A stretch of 64,000 nt of DNA from Merdimmobilis hominis (GCF_016901855.1 NZ_JACJKY010000001.1:186001-250000), one strand, 5' to 3'; counted from the stretch's first letter, positions 46,551-58,395 are shown. Numbers and translations are program-made. Notes: generated by a model from the sequence alone, not told the origin.

Positions 46551-47528
46551 ATGCGGAAAGAATCGTTTCACCGTGCGATGAAAACGGTGCATGAACGCCA
46601 TGATGCAGCAGAAGCGGCAGCCGAACAGCGCCGTTTGGAAATCGCTTTAAAAATTCCTGAAATTACTGTGCTGACCAATCGGCTGACACAGACCTGCACC
46701 CAGATTACACGCGCCGTTTTTTCAAAAGAAGAAAACGCGCAGAAAGCAATCGAACGTTTGATGCAGGAAAATTTATCGGCACAGGAAAAAATCAAACAGC
46801 TGCTTGCGCAAAACGGCTATCCTGCGGACTATTTGTTTGCAACGTACACCTGTGCAGCATGCTCGGATACCGGATATATCGACGGTGCACAGTGCAAATG
46901 CTTAAAAGAGCTGATCGTTCAGTATGAAATCGAATCGTTTAATGCACAAAATCAGATTTCTGCTGTTACGTTTTCGCAGTTTGATCTCTCCTACTATAAC
47001 GGTGACGCGCGCACACAGATGGAACGTGTATTTGCATTCTGCCAACAATATGCAGACCAGTTCTCCCGCAATGCGGTCAGCATTTTGATGCAGGGCGGCG
47101 TCGGTCTTGGAAAGACGCATCTTTCCCTCTCGATTGCATCCGCTTTGATGGAAAAAGGATATGCGGTGCTGTATCTTTCGGCACCCGATTTGTTCCGGAA
47201 ACTGCAAAATGAGTATTACGGAAAATCGGAAACAAAAACGGATACAATGGATTTGATTCGTGCCGCAGATCTTGTAATCATTGATGATCTCGGTGCAGAG
47301 CTTGAAAATCAATTTAATTCCATGGCGTTTTATAACATCGTCAATCTCCGCCAGAATATCATGCGGCCGATGATTATCAATACAAACCTTTCGTTTAAAG
47401 AAATTGAACAGCGCTATTCGCAGCGTATGATGTCGCGTCTGCTCTCGTTTCGATGCCTTAAATTCGCAGGAACCGATATTCGACAAATCAAAATGCGGCT
47501 TCAATACGGCGCTGCAATGGGATCATAA
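46551..47528 (+). CDS. dnaC: DnaC-type replicative helicase loader ATPase
   Basis: 325 residues. N-terminal helical region (to about 95), zinc-type cysteine motif YTCAACSDTGYIDGAQCKC near 102-120, then an AAA+ ATPase with Walker A GGVGLGKTHLSLSIA near 182, Walker B LVIIDDLGAE near 239, and sensor/arginine-finger segment RYSQRMMSRL near 291. This is the clostridial DnaC (Bacillus DnaI) type. Forms a replication-initiation pair with the DnaD gene and ends at a bidirectional terminator. Confidence 0.92.
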   Translation: MRKESFHRAMKTVHERHDAAEAAAEQRRLEIALKIPEITVLTNRLTQTCTQITRAVFSKEENAQKAIERLMQENLSAQEKIKQLLAQNGYPADYLFATYTCAACSDTGYIDGAQCKCLKELIVQYEIESFNAQNQISAVTFSQFDLSYYNGDARTQMERVFAFCQQYADQFSRNAVSILMQGGVGLGKTHLSLSIASALMEKGYAVLYLSAPDLFRKLQNEYYGKSETKTDTMDLIRAADLVIIDDLGAELENQFNSMAFYNIVNLRQNIMRPMIINTNLSFKEIEQRYSQRMMSRLLSFRCLKFAGTDIRQIKMRLQYGAAMGS

Positions 47529-47534
47529 TACAAG

Positions 47535-47563
47535 AAAAAGCACCCCGCCTGGGGTGCTTTTTT
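47535..47563. terminator. Bidirectional terminator between dnaC and the transaldolase gene
   Basis: AAAAAGCACCCC / GCCT / GGGGTGCTTTTTT: a 12-bp stem with A-run and T-run on its sides. Confidence 0.95.
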
Positions 47564-47581
47564 ATATGTACTGCAATGTGC

Positions 47582-48229
47582 TTATTTTTTCGGAACGCCT
47601 TCCCAATCTTTTAAGAAGCGGTCAATACCTGCGTCTGTCAGCGGATGACCGATCATCTGCATGATGACTTTATACGGAATGGTTGCAATATCACATCCTG
47701 CTTTTGCTGCCTCGATTACGTGAATCGGATGACGAATGCTTGCAGCGATAATCTCTGTGGAAATCTGATGTACACTGAAAATCTCAGCGATATCATGAAT
47801 CAGAATCATGCCTTCCGAGCCGATATCATCAAGCCGTCCCAAGAACGGGCTCACATAACTTGCACCTGCGCGTGCTGCCAGAAGTGCCTGTGCTGCAGAA
47901 AAAATCAATGTGACATTGGTGCGGATTCCTTTTTCAGAAAGGATTTTGACAGCTTTTAAGCCTTCTGCACACATCGGAATTTTGATGACGATGTTTTCGT
48001 GGATTTTTGCAAGTTCCAATGCTTCCGAAACCATTTTTTCATGCTCAAGCGAAATGACTTCTGCAGAAATCGGACCATCCACAATCGTTGTAATCTCTTT
48101 GACTACCTCAACAAAATCGCGGCCTTCTTTTGCGATCAGTGACGGGTTTGTTGTTACACCGCAGATGACGCCAAGTTCGCTCGCTTCACGAATTTCTTCT
48201 GTGTTTGCTGTGTCAATAAATAATTTCAT
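47582..48229 (-). CDS. fsa: Transaldolase, small (TalC/FSA-type)
   Basis: Class I aldolase of the pentose-phosphate pathway (transaldolase) or a fructose-6-phosphate aldolase. 215 residues, the short form. [16 protein letters not shown] at the start, [13 protein letters not shown] near 25-37, the Schiff-base lysine in [18 protein letters not shown] near 75-92, [33 protein letters not shown] near 104-136, and [14 protein letters not shown] near 180. The small family cannot be split confidently into transaldolase versus FSA. It has its own promoter and a leader hairpin. Confidence 0.92.
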   Translation of the reverse strand: MKLFIDTANTEEIREASELGVICGVTTNPSLIAKEGRDFVEVVKEITTIVDGPISAEVISLEHEKMVSEALELAKIHENIVIKIPMCAEGLKAVKILSEKGIRTNVTLIFSAAQALLAARAGASYVSPFLGRLDDIGSEGMILIHDIAEIFSVHQISTEIIAASIRHPIHVIEAAKAGCDIATIPYKVIMQMIGHPLTDAGIDRFLKDWEGVPKK

Positions 48230-48314
48230 ATTCCCCTATCCTTTCGTTTGTATCCGCACACGGTATTTCTCTAAAGAAAGCGCTGTTCGTGTTCGAGCAC
48301 GAATACGCTTGAAA

Positions 48315-48338
48315 GAAAAACCGCAGCTGCGGTTTTGT
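48315..48338 (-). promoter_or_regulatory. Leader hairpin upstream of the transaldolase gene
   Basis: AAAACCGC / AGCT / GCGGTTTT followed by TC-rich sequence (minus strand GGTTTTTCTTTC). It lies about 10-15 bases after the predicted transcription start and would stop transcripts early if it works as a terminator, hence a candidate attenuator. Confidence 0.55.
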
Positions 48339-48352
48339 TCTTTTCTGCCATA

Positions 48353-48381
48353 ACTATAGCACATTTATATGATGGTTGCAA
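48353..48381 (-). promoter_or_regulatory. Promoter of the transaldolase gene
   Basis: Minus strand TTGCAA (48376-48381), 17-base spacer, TATAGT (48353-48358). Confidence 0.7.
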
Positions 48382-48425
48382 GTGGTTTTAAAAAAATTTC
48401 CCCGGACAAAAGCAATGCATATCCA

Positions 48426-49409
48426 TTACATTTCGATATCATTTTCGGCATTGATGATTCGGCGAATTTCAGCCATCCGTTCATGATATAAATCGAGATT
48501 ATTATATTCTCCGATTCCCACATATGCTTCCAAAACCAGATAAAACATTCGGTACAGCTGTATCCGTTTTCTGCGATGTTCCTCGGTTGGTGCCGGCGGA
48601 TGAAATCCATACCCTCTTTGCATTTCTTTATCTTCCATCCATGGACTTGAAAACTCAAAATCCGGATCGCCGAATACCGCACGATCACCGTCAATCACCG
48701 CACGAATGACAGACAAGTCCTGTTTATCAAGCAGAACATTTCCTGCCCATAAATCCGTATGCATCAAATGCGGCGTTTGAATCTCGTCAAAAAGCGAGCG
48801 ATTTTTGATAAACTGTTCTTTGATTTTGTCCGCTTCCGCAGCAGAAATCCCGTCAAACTTCTGCAAGCGATCTGTCATATCTGTAATTTCAAAAAGAAGC
48901 GCTTCTCCCCATGATGTAAAGTGATATCCTTCTAAAATCCGCGACACAAATCCAAAAAATGAGCCGGTCACCTGATGGAGTTTTGCCAAATAACACCCAA
49001 GTGTAAAACAAAGTTCGTTTCGCTGTTCATCCGAAAGATTCACTTTCACCATGGCGACAGACGGAATGTATTCCACAATCATATAGTCGCGGTCAATCAC
49101 TGTTTTGGAGGTATCGCACACCAAAATATGAGAAGAAGGAATGCCAATCTGACGGCAAATATCGCAGACATATTCCTCCGCCCGCATGAGATTCTGCTCA
49201 AAGCCCATAATGCGTTCCCGGTGAACCGGTCCAAGACGCAAAATCGCCTCTTTGCATGAATCACCATATACGACATGATACGTTGTATTAAACATACCGC
49301 CGTCCAAAAGCGTCGCTTTTACAACATGATTTTCCTGCAGTGCATGCAGAAAAATCCGACTGATTTCATCACTTGTTGCCTCTTTGAAAATGCTGGACTG
49401 AAAATTCAT
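48426..49409 (-). CDS. Aminoglycoside phosphotransferase (APH)-family kinase
   Basis: 327 residues, protein-kinase-like fold. The ATP-binding N-lobe (GGMFNTTYHVVYGDSCKEAILRLG near 38-61) and catalytic loop LMHTDLWAGNVLLD near 215-228 are clear; the metal-binding motif is IDGDRAVFGDPDFEF near 239-253, with Asp-Gly-Asp in place of the commoner Asp-Trp-Glu. Such proteins phosphorylate small molecules such as choline, homoserine, sugars or antibiotics; nothing indicates resistance specifically. Stands downstream of dapL with its own promoter. Confidence 0.85.
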   Translation of the reverse strand: MNFQSSIFKEATSDEISRIFLHALQENHVVKATLLDGGMFNTTYHVVYGDSCKEAILRLGPVHRERIMGFEQNLMRAEEYVCDICRQIGIPSSHILVCDTSKTVIDRDYMIVEYIPSVAMVKVNLSDEQRNELCFTLGCYLAKLHQVTGSFFGFVSRILEGYHFTSWGEALLFEITDMTDRLQKFDGISAAEADKIKEQFIKNRSLFDEIQTPHLMHTDLWAGNVLLDKQDLSVIRAVIDGDRAVFGDPDFEFSSPWMEDKEMQRGYGFHPPAPTEEHRRKRIQLYRMFYLVLEAYVGIGEYNNLDLYHERMAEIRRIINAENDIEM

Positions 49410-49454
49410 GCGAAAGCCTCCATACCAACTTCGTTTTCATTGGATAGTGCTTTT

Positions 49455-49483
49455 ACTATAGCATGTTTGCAATTTGGATACAA
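49455..49483 (-). promoter_or_regulatory. Promoter of the APH-family gene
   Basis: Minus strand TTGTAT (49478-49483), 17-base spacer, TATAGT (49455-49460), about 45 bases before the start at 49409. Confidence 0.65.
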
Positions 49484-49510
49484 GCGTTTTTGAATGTGTT
49501 GTGCACTCGA

Positions 49511-50716
49511 TTATTCACTAATTGGTTTTTCTTTGGAAAGGAGCGCAACCAAACGGCGTGCTGCTTCTTTTGTATCTTCCGGACTGCCGAATGTGGAGAA
49601 CCGGAAATACCCCTCACCGCATGCACCAAAGCCTTCACCCGGTGTACCAACCACCTGGATTTCATTCAGAATCCAATCAAAGAATTCCCAGCTTCCCATG
49701 TTATCCGGGCATTTCATCCAGATATACGGCGCATTCTTTCCGCCGCAGTACCAAATACCGATCGAATCAAGCGCTTCCATCAAAATGCGCGCGTTATTTT
49801 TATAAATTTGAATGTTGTCATGAATCTGGCGTTGTCCCTCGTCTGTGAAAACTGCCGCGCCGCCCTTTTGAATAATGTATGACACGCCGTTTGTCTTGGT
49901 GGTACGGTTGCGCACCCACATTTCATTCAAATTCATTCCGTTTCGACACAGTGTCTTCGGAATCACAGTATAGCCTAAACGCGTGCCTGTAAAACCTGCT
50001 GTTTTGGACAGAGAACAAATCTCGATTGCACACGTTTTTGCACCTTCGATTTCAAAAATGCTGTGCGGCAGTGTTTCATCCTCAATGAACGCTTCATATG
50101 CCGCATCAAACAAGATCACTGCGCCGTTTTCGTTCGCAAAGCGAACCCACTGTGCAAGCTGTTCCCGGCTGAACACCGCACCGGTCGGATTGTTCGGAGA
50201 ACACAAATAGATGATATCCGCTTTTGTGTTTTCATCCGGCAAGGGCAAAAATCCATTTTCCTTGCTTGATGCCAAATGCACAATGTTTCTTCCTGCCATG
50301 ACGTTTGCATCCACATATGCCGGATATGCCGGCTCAATGACAAGCGCATCGCTTCCACGGTCAAACAAATCAAGCAAATCGCCAAGTTCGTCGCTCGCAC
50401 CGCTCGATACAAACACTTCATCCGCCGTCACAGATACACCATGTTTTCCGTAATATTCGGCAATCGCTTCCCGAAGAAACGGTGCACCGCATTCCGGCAT
50501 ATATCCGTGAAAACGTGCGGCATCTGCCTGATCATCGACCGCTTCGTGAAGGGCTTTTACCACTGCGTCACAAAGCGGAAGTGATACGTCACCGATTCCC
50601 ATGCGGTACAAATGCGCATCGGGATGTTCTTGTAAATACGCTTTCGTTTTTTGCGCAATATGATAAAACAGGTACGACTCTTTTAAATTGCCGTAATACA
50701 TATTTGGCTTAAGCAT
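49511..50716 (-). CDS. dapL: LL-diaminopimelate aminotransferase
   Basis: PLP enzyme that converts tetrahydrodipicolinate and glutamate to LL-diaminopimelate in one step. 401 residues. LYRMGIGDVSLPLCDAVV near 36-53, FHGYMPECGAPFLREAIA near 69-86, PAYVDANVMAGR near 132-143, CSPNNPTGAVFSREQL near 171-186, and the PLP lysine in CSLSKTAGFTGTRLGY near 232-247 are diagnostic for DapL rather than other class I/II aminotransferases. It follows purF by 43 bases on the same strand, so it may share the pyrG-purF transcript. Confidence 0.95.
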   Translation of the reverse strand: MLKPNMYYGNLKESYLFYHIAQKTKAYLQEHPDAHLYRMGIGDVSLPLCDAVVKALHEAVDDQADAARFHGYMPECGAPFLREAIAEYYGKHGVSVTADEVFVSSGASDELGDLLDLFDRGSDALVIEPAYPAYVDANVMAGRNIVHLASSKENGFLPLPDENTKADIIYLCSPNNPTGAVFSREQLAQWVRFANENGAVILFDAAYEAFIEDETLPHSIFEIEGAKTCAIEICSLSKTAGFTGTRLGYTVIPKTLCRNGMNLNEMWVRNRTTKTNGVSYIIQKGGAAVFTDEGQRQIHDNIQIYKNNARILMEALDSIGIWYCGGKNAPYIWMKCPDNMGSWEFFDWILNEIQVVGTPGEGFGACGEGYFRFSTFGSPEDTKEAARRLVALLSKEKPISE

Positions 50717-50759
50717 GCTGATTTCCCCCTATTTTTCCCCTTTAAAAAGGATGATGTTT

Positions 50760-53824
<3,065 letters not shown>

Positions 53825-53910
53825 TTAGCAGTCCAAATCAAACGCTGTTCTCTCCCATATCCAATGCTTCTAACTGATAAAACCGCTTCTCTTCGTTATA
53901 TTCTGGGCAT

Positions 53911-53964
53911 AAAAAAGACAATGGTGCCTTTAATGCGAAAACACTAAAGACACCATTGCCTTTT
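53911..53964 (-). promoter_or_regulatory. pyrG leader hairpin (shared nitrogen-type leader element, copy A)
   Basis: Minus strand GGCAATGGTGTCTTTA pairs with TAAAGGCACCATTGTC (two G-U pairs) around a 12-base loop, followed by TTTTTTATG: terminator-like. It begins about 10 bases after the -10 element, so it is the very 5' end of the transcript. About 110 further bases of leader follow before the pyrG start. Same opening sequence as the glnN element. Confidence 0.75.
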
Positions 53965-53972
53965 ACCCGAAT

Positions 53973-54001
53973 ATTTTACACGTTTTTCGGGTATTTGTCA
54001 A
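53973..54001 (-). promoter_or_regulatory. Promoter of pyrG-purF
   Basis: Minus strand TTGACA (53996-54001), 17-base spacer, TAAAAT (53973-53978). Confidence 0.88.
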
Positions 54002-54040
54002 CCGTTCTGCAAGCGTTTTTTACTTTTTTTATTGAATCAT

Positions 54041-55624
54041 TTATTTTCCGCTGTCACCGTAGTTTGAAAGGACACGCGCAGAAGGATCGTTTACATCACA
54101 GCCCTCCCACGATTTATTCGGCATCCAGAAATCAACGATCATTTCGCTTTGACCCGGATAGTATTTTTCAAAGATCTCACGGTAAAGAAGCGATTCTTTT
54201 GTAAACGGACGTGCATGCGTGTATTTTTTGCATCCCGCTTCAAATGCCTCGTCTGTATAGACTTGCTCTGCATACTCTTTCAGGTCATCTACCATTGAAT
54301 GTCCGACTGCATCAGAAAACGCAGCTTTTTCACGCCAGAGGATTTCGGTTGGCAGATAGTCGCCGTCCTCAAATGCATGCCGGAGCAGGTATTTGCCTTT
54401 TCCATAGGTGTTTTGTTTCATATGCGGATCAAGTGCCATCACATATTTTACGAAATCAAGATCGCCGAACGGCACACGCGCTTCCAGTGAGTTTACAGAG
54501 ATACAGCGATCTGCACGAAGCACATCATACATATGAAGTTCGCGGACACGTTTCTCTGATTCCTGCTGAAATGCCTCAGCACTCGGTGCAAAGTCAGTGT
54601 ATTTATATCCGAACAGCTCATCGGAAATCTCACCGGTCAGCAGTACGCGAATGTCTGTCTGCTCATGAATTGCCTTGCAGATCAGATACATGCCCATGCT
54701 GGCACGAATGGTTGTAATATCAAAGGTACCAAGCGTTTGAATCACTGTTTCAAGCGAGGAGAGCACCTCTTCGGGTGTCATATAAATCTCGGTGTGATCG
54801 CTGCCGATATATTCAGCAACCTGCCGTGCATATTTTAAGTCGATTGCATCCTTTTGCATACCAACCGCAAACGTTTTAATCGGCGCAGCACTTTCTTTTG
54901 CAGCGATTGCACACACAAGCGAAGAATCCAATCCGCCGGAGAGCAAAAATCCTACTTTTGCATCCGCAACCAGTCGTTTTTTCACACCGGCAATCAATTT
55001 TTCACGAATCTGACGGCAAGCGGTTTCAAGATCGTCGCGGCAGACAGCTTCCGGCTTTGCAATGTCACAATAGCAGACGAATTCGCCTTTTTGATAATAA
55101 TGTCCGGGTGGAAACGGCATAATGTTCGCCGCGATTCCAACAAGGTTTTTGGCCTCGCTTGCAAAAAGAATCACACCGTCGTCATCATATCCATAATACA
55201 GCGGCCGAATCCCGATCGGATCGCGTGCAGCAATAAATTCGCCTGTCTGTCCATCATACAAAATGCACGCAAACTCCGCATCCAGCATCGAAAACATCTC
55301 GACACCGTACTCCCGATACATCGGCAGCAGAATTTCACAGTCGCTGTCACTTTGAAATGAATACCCTTTTTCCTTTAAACGTTCTTTCTCTTTTTCAAAT
55401 CCATACAATTCGCCGTTGCATACCACATAACTTCCGTCCAGTTCAAACGGCTGCATTCCGGAAGGCGTCAGTCCCATAATCGCCAGCCGGTGAAAGCCCA
55501 TCAAGCCTTTTCCCGTATCAACGATCCGGCTGTCATCCGGTCCGCGGGAAACCGTCCGCTCAAAGCCTTTCAAAAATGAAGAATAGGCGGCATCGCTTTT
55601 GCAATAGCCCATAATCGAACACAT
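54041..55624 (-). CDS. asnB: Asparagine synthase (glutamine-hydrolysing)
   Basis: Makes asparagine from aspartate, ATP and glutamine. 527 residues. Class II amidotransferase domain first, with Cys2 nucleophile (MCSIMGY), RGPDDSRI near 32, GFHRLAIMGL near 48 and NGELYGFEKEKERL near 70. The synthetase domain follows with the PPi loop VGFLLSGGLDSSLVCAIAAKES near 222-243, and TGEISDELFGYKYTDFAPSAEAF near 334. The motif order is that of E. coli AsnB. Control by a T-box leader directly upstream is shown by the sequence. Confidence 0.96.
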   Translation of the reverse strand: MCSIMGYCKSDAAYSSFLKGFERTVSRGPDDSRIVDTGKGLMGFHRLAIMGLTPSGMQPFELDGSYVVCNGELYGFEKEKERLKEKGYSFQSDSDCEILLPMYREYGVEMFSMLDAEFACILYDGQTGEFIAARDPIGIRPLYYGYDDDGVILFASEAKNLVGIAANIMPFPPGHYYQKGEFVCYCDIAKPEAVCRDDLETACRQIREKLIAGVKKRLVADAKVGFLLSGGLDSSLVCAIAAKESAAPIKTFAVGMQKDAIDLKYARQVAEYIGSDHTEIYMTPEEVLSSLETVIQTLGTFDITTIRASMGMYLICKAIHEQTDIRVLLTGEISDELFGYKYTDFAPSAEAFQQESEKRVRELHMYDVLRADRCISVNSLEARVPFGDLDFVKYVMALDPHMKQNTYGKGKYLLRHAFEDGDYLPTEILWREKAAFSDAVGHSMVDDLKEYAEQVYTDEAFEAGCKKYTHARPFTKESLLYREIFEKYYPGQSEMIVDFWMPNKSWEGCDVNDPSARVLSNYGDSGK

Positions 55625-55644
55625 AAAAGATTCCTCCGTTTTTT

Positions 55645-55890
55645 CTCATCAATTCAGCATTCTATAGGGCAAGTGCTGTACTCGCGGTGCCACCTATCTT
55701 TTCACTCATTTTTGTCTGCCTCAAACAAGGCTTCTCCGACTGACGCGGGAGAACACGGCGCACCTACTGAGAAACACTCTCGTGATTCCGTTCAGATTGC
55801 AGCTCGAAAAGGGTTTTTCAAACAGACCTGCCATACGGATTCCACCCGCCCGTACTCTCTTTAGACAAGCGCTCTGCTTTACTTTTCTTT
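55645..55890 (-). ncRNA. T-box leader of asnB, probable tRNA-Asn specificity
   Basis: The minus strand carries AGGTGGCACCGCG (55683-55695), the conserved T-box that pairs with uncharged tRNA ends. Upstream is a stem I region starting AAAGAGAGTACGGGCGGGTGG (about 55845-55863), of normal spacing. In the distal part an AAC triplet (55790-55792, in CTGAACGGAA) sits where the specifier is expected, matching asparagine. ATAGG just before the T-box can pair with CCTAT after it to form the antiterminator. I do not see a U-run terminator before the asnB RBS, so control may be translational. Confidence 0.85.
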
Positions 55891-55921
55891 TCTCAAACGC
55901 TTTTGATATCAAGATTATTTT

Positions 55922-58021
55922 TTATGCCTGAACACCGAACAGCAGATCGCCATATGTCGGGAACGGCCAGTATTTTTTCGCTGTGATTGTTTCCGCTTCA
56001 TCGCACGGAAGTCTCAGTTCACTCATCAGACAAAGAATTCTGTCGCGAATCATTTCCGATTCTGCTGTTACGTTTTCTGCATCATGCAGAGAAAGGAGCG
56101 CATCGTCAAGTTCTTCTGTCTTTGCTGCGATCCGATCAACCAGCACAGACAGTTTTTTCACGAGTGCAGTTTCATAGCTGCAAGAAATGGAAGCATCCAA
56201 TGCTTTTTTCGCAGTAGCTGTTTTGGTAAGATCATAAACGTACGATTCAACTGCCGGAACGATTTGTGTTCTCGCCATATCGACCATCGTGTTCGCCTCA
56301 ATCACTACAGTTTTACAGTAGTTCTCAAGCATGATCTCGCATCTTGAACGAAGTTCTTCTTCCGAATACACTTTATGTGCAGTCAGCATATCGACGTTTT
56401 TCTTGTCGAGCAGGTGCGGCATACAATCCGGTGTTGTGCGGTAGTTAAGCAGTCCGCGCTGTTCGGTTGCCTCTTTGATCCAGCTGTCATCATAGCCGTT
56501 GCCGTTAAAGATGATATGCTTGTGATCTTTAATGGTTTTGCGAATCATTGCATTGAGTGTTGTTTTGAAGTCATCTGCCTGTTCTAAGCGATCCGCATAG
56601 ATTTTAAGGCTCTCTGCAACTGCGCTGTTGAGCATAATGTTTGCACAAGCGATACTGTTCGAAGAACCGAGCATACGGAATTCAAACTTGTTGCCGGTGA
56701 ATGCAAACGGCGATGTTCTGTTTCGGTCGGTGGTATCGCGGTTAAATTTCGGCAATACGTCAACGCCCAGTTTCATCTGTGTTTTTTCAGCGCCTTTGTA
56801 CGGAGTATCTGTTTCAATTGCTTCCAAAACAGCGTTCAATTCATCGCCAAGGAAAATCGAAACAACAGCCGGCGGCGCTTCGTTTGCACCCAGACGATGA
56901 TCGTTGCCTGCGGTTGCAACTGCAATACGGAGCAGATCCTGATAATCATCAACCGCTTTGATGACCGCGCACAAGAACAGCAGGAACTGTGCATTTTCAT
57001 ACGGTGTTTCGCCCGGAGAAAGCAGGTTTTGTCCCTGATCGGTTGCAATCGACCAGTTGTTGTGTTTACCGCTGCCGTTTACACCTGCAAACGGTTTTTC
57101 ATGAAGCAAACATACAAGACCATGTTTTTGTGCAACCTTCTGCATGATTTCCATTGTCAGCTGGTTATGATCGGTTGCAATGTTTGTGGTCGTATAAATC
57201 GGTGCCAGCTCGTGCTGTGCAGGCGCTACCTCATTGTGCTCTGTTTTTGCAAGGATTCCGAGTTTCCACAGCTCATGGTTCAACTCTTCCATATATGCTG
57301 CAACGCGCGGTTTGATAACACCGAAGTAATGATCGTCCATCTCCTGACCTTTCGGCGGTTTTGCACCAAACAGGGTTCTGCCGGTAAAACGAAGATCCGG
57401 ACGTGCATCATACATCTCTTTGGTTACCAGGAAGTATTCCTGCTCCGGTCCTACAGAGGAACGAACACATTTTGCTTTGTCGTTGCCAAACAGACGAAGA
57501 ATGCGGAGTGCTTGTTTATTGAGCGCTTCCATAGAACGCAGAAGCGGTGTTTTTTTGTCCAGCGCATGACCTGCATACGAACAAAATGCAGTTGGAATGC
57601 AGAGTGTTTTTCCTTTAATAAAGGCGTAGGAGGTCGGGTCCCAAGCGGTATAGCCTCTGGCTTCAAACGTTGCGCGCAAACCGCCCGACGGGAACGAGGA
57701 GGCATCCGGTTCACCTTTGATGAGTTCTTTTCCGGAAAACTCCATAATCACGCCGCCGTCCGGAGACGGAGAAATGAAGCTGTCGTGCTTTTCCGCTGTG
57801 ATGCCGGTGAGCGGCTGGAACCAATGGGTGTAATGTGTCGCACCGTGTGCCACTGCCCAATCTTTCATTGCATCTGCCACTGCATTTGCAACGCTCGGAT
57901 CCAGTTTTGCACCCTCATCAATCGTTTTCTTCAGCGATGCATACACGCTTGCCGACAAATTTGCTTTCATGACTCTGTCGTCAAACACCATGCTGCCAAA
58001 ATACTCTGATACTGTTGCCAT
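55922..58021 (-). CDS. glnN: Type III glutamine synthetase
   Basis: ATP-dependent ammonia assimilation into glutamine. 699 residues, the large hexamer form typical of anaerobes (Bacteroides/Clostridia). [18 protein letters not shown] at the start, [23 protein letters not shown] near 211, [16 protein letters not shown] near 262-277 and [20 protein letters not shown] near 306-325 are GSIII signatures. [20 protein letters not shown] near 376 and [16 protein letters not shown] near 438-453 complete the catalytic site. ATG 58021 follows AAAAGGAG; an in-frame extension to 58066 crosses leader RNA and is rejected. Confidence 0.97.
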   Translation of the reverse strand: MATVSEYFGSMVFDDRVMKANLSASVYASLKKTIDEGAKLDPSVANAVADAMKDWAVAHGATHYTHWFQPLTGITAEKHDSFISPSPDGGVIMEFSGKELIKGEPDASSFPSGGLRATFEARGYTAWDPTSYAFIKGKTLCIPTAFCSYAGHALDKKTPLLRSMEALNKQALRILRLFGNDKAKCVRSSVGPEQEYFLVTKEMYDARPDLRFTGRTLFGAKPPKGQEMDDHYFGVIKPRVAAYMEELNHELWKLGILAKTEHNEVAPAQHELAPIYTTTNIATDHNQLTMEIMQKVAQKHGLVCLLHEKPFAGVNGSGKHNNWSIATDQGQNLLSPGETPYENAQFLLFLCAVIKAVDDYQDLLRIAVATAGNDHRLGANEAPPAVVSIFLGDELNAVLEAIETDTPYKGAEKTQMKLGVDVLPKFNRDTTDRNRTSPFAFTGNKFEFRMLGSSNSIACANIMLNSAVAESLKIYADRLEQADDFKTTLNAMIRKTIKDHKHIIFNGNGYDDSWIKEATEQRGLLNYRTTPDCMPHLLDKKNVDMLTAHKVYSEEELRSRCEIMLENYCKTVVIEANTMVDMARTQIVPAVESYVYDLTKTATAKKALDASISCSYETALVKKLSVLVDRIAAKTEELDDALLSLHDAENVTAESEMIRDRILCLMSELRLPCDEAETITAKKYWPFPTYGDLLFGVQA

Positions 58022-58058
58022 AATCAAAAACTCCTTTTGGCTTTGTTCAATAATAAAA

Positions 58059-58104
58059 CAAAGCACTCATTTGATTCTTGCATCAAAGACTCCCTTGCCT
58101 TTTC
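58059..58104 (-). promoter_or_regulatory. glnN leader, second hairpin (tandem partial repeat)
   Basis: Minus strand GGCAAGGGAGTCTTTGAT / GCAAGA / ATCAAATGAGTGCTTTG repeats the opening of the first glnN hairpin (GGCAAAGGCGTCTTTGA) about 62 bases further on. The TTTGAT/ATCAAA core closes a 6-base loop. It stands about 40 bases before the glnN start, close to the RBS. Confidence 0.65.
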
Positions 58105-58120
58105 GCATTTGTTTTGAAAT

Positions 58121-58167
58121 AAGAAAAGGCGCCTTTGAGTTCATTCCTCAAAGACGCCTTTGCCTTA
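58121..58167 (-). promoter_or_regulatory. glnN leader, first hairpin (shared element, copy B)
   Basis: Minus strand GGCAAAGGCGTCTTTGAG / GAATGAA / CTCAAAGGCGCCTTTTC. It starts about 9 bases after the -10 and is terminator-like (GCGCCTTTTCTT). Matches copy A (pyrG) and copy C (GOGAT operon). Confidence 0.78.
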
Positions 58168-58175
58168 TGTGCTGC

Positions 58176-58204
58176 ATTATACACCCGATTTCCGCTGTTG
58201 TCAA
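58176..58204 (-). promoter_or_regulatory. Promoter of glnN
   Basis: Perfect TTGACA (58199-58204) and TATAAT (58176-58181), 17 bases apart, on the minus strand. Confidence 0.92.
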
Positions 58205-58266
58205 CTCATTTTTGCAATTTTATTTTTTCAATATTGCAAAAAATATCTTCAATTCATTCTTTTCTC

Positions 58267-58295
58267 TTGACAAAATGCAATTTGCGTCCTATAAT
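58267..58295 (+). promoter_or_regulatory. Promoter of the modular GOGAT/GS operon
   Basis: Perfect TTGACA (58267-58272), 17-base spacer, TATAAT (58290-58295); back to back with the glnN promoter, about 62 bases apart. Confidence 0.92.
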
Positions 58296-58307
58296 AACTG
58301 CAAATGA

Positions 58308-58366
58308 GCAAAGGCGTTCATTTTGGCATTCCATATGGTATGCCAAAATGGGCGCTTTTTCTTTTT
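58308..58366 (+). promoter_or_regulatory. GOGAT-operon leader hairpin (shared element, copy C)
   Basis: GCAAAGGCGTTCATTTTGGC begins right after the start site and folds with GCCAAAATGGGCGCTTT, then TTCTTTTT: a long stem with U-rich tail. Opening bases match the pyrG and glnN leaders. Confidence 0.75.
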
Positions 58367-58395
58367 ACACATCCCTTGAAAGGAAAGAAACCGAT

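Noticed and set aside
48426-49409. Aminoglycoside resistance gene
   Set aside because: The kinase fold is shared by many metabolite kinases; the motif differs (DGDR) and there are no mobile-element signs.
53911-53964. Bacillus-type CTP-sensing attenuator of pyrG
   Set aside because: That mechanism needs a GGGC start and G-run addition. Here the likely start region is ATTCGGGT and the same hairpin precedes genes unrelated to CTP.
56897-58009. 370-codon plus-strand frame opposite glnN
   Set aside because: Antisense shadow of the type III glutamine synthetase, with no start signal.
58059-58366. Known glutamine riboswitch (glnA or downstream-peptide type) in the glnN/GOGAT leaders
   Set aside because: The leaders consist of simple 5'-terminal hairpins without the three-way junction expected of those aptamers.
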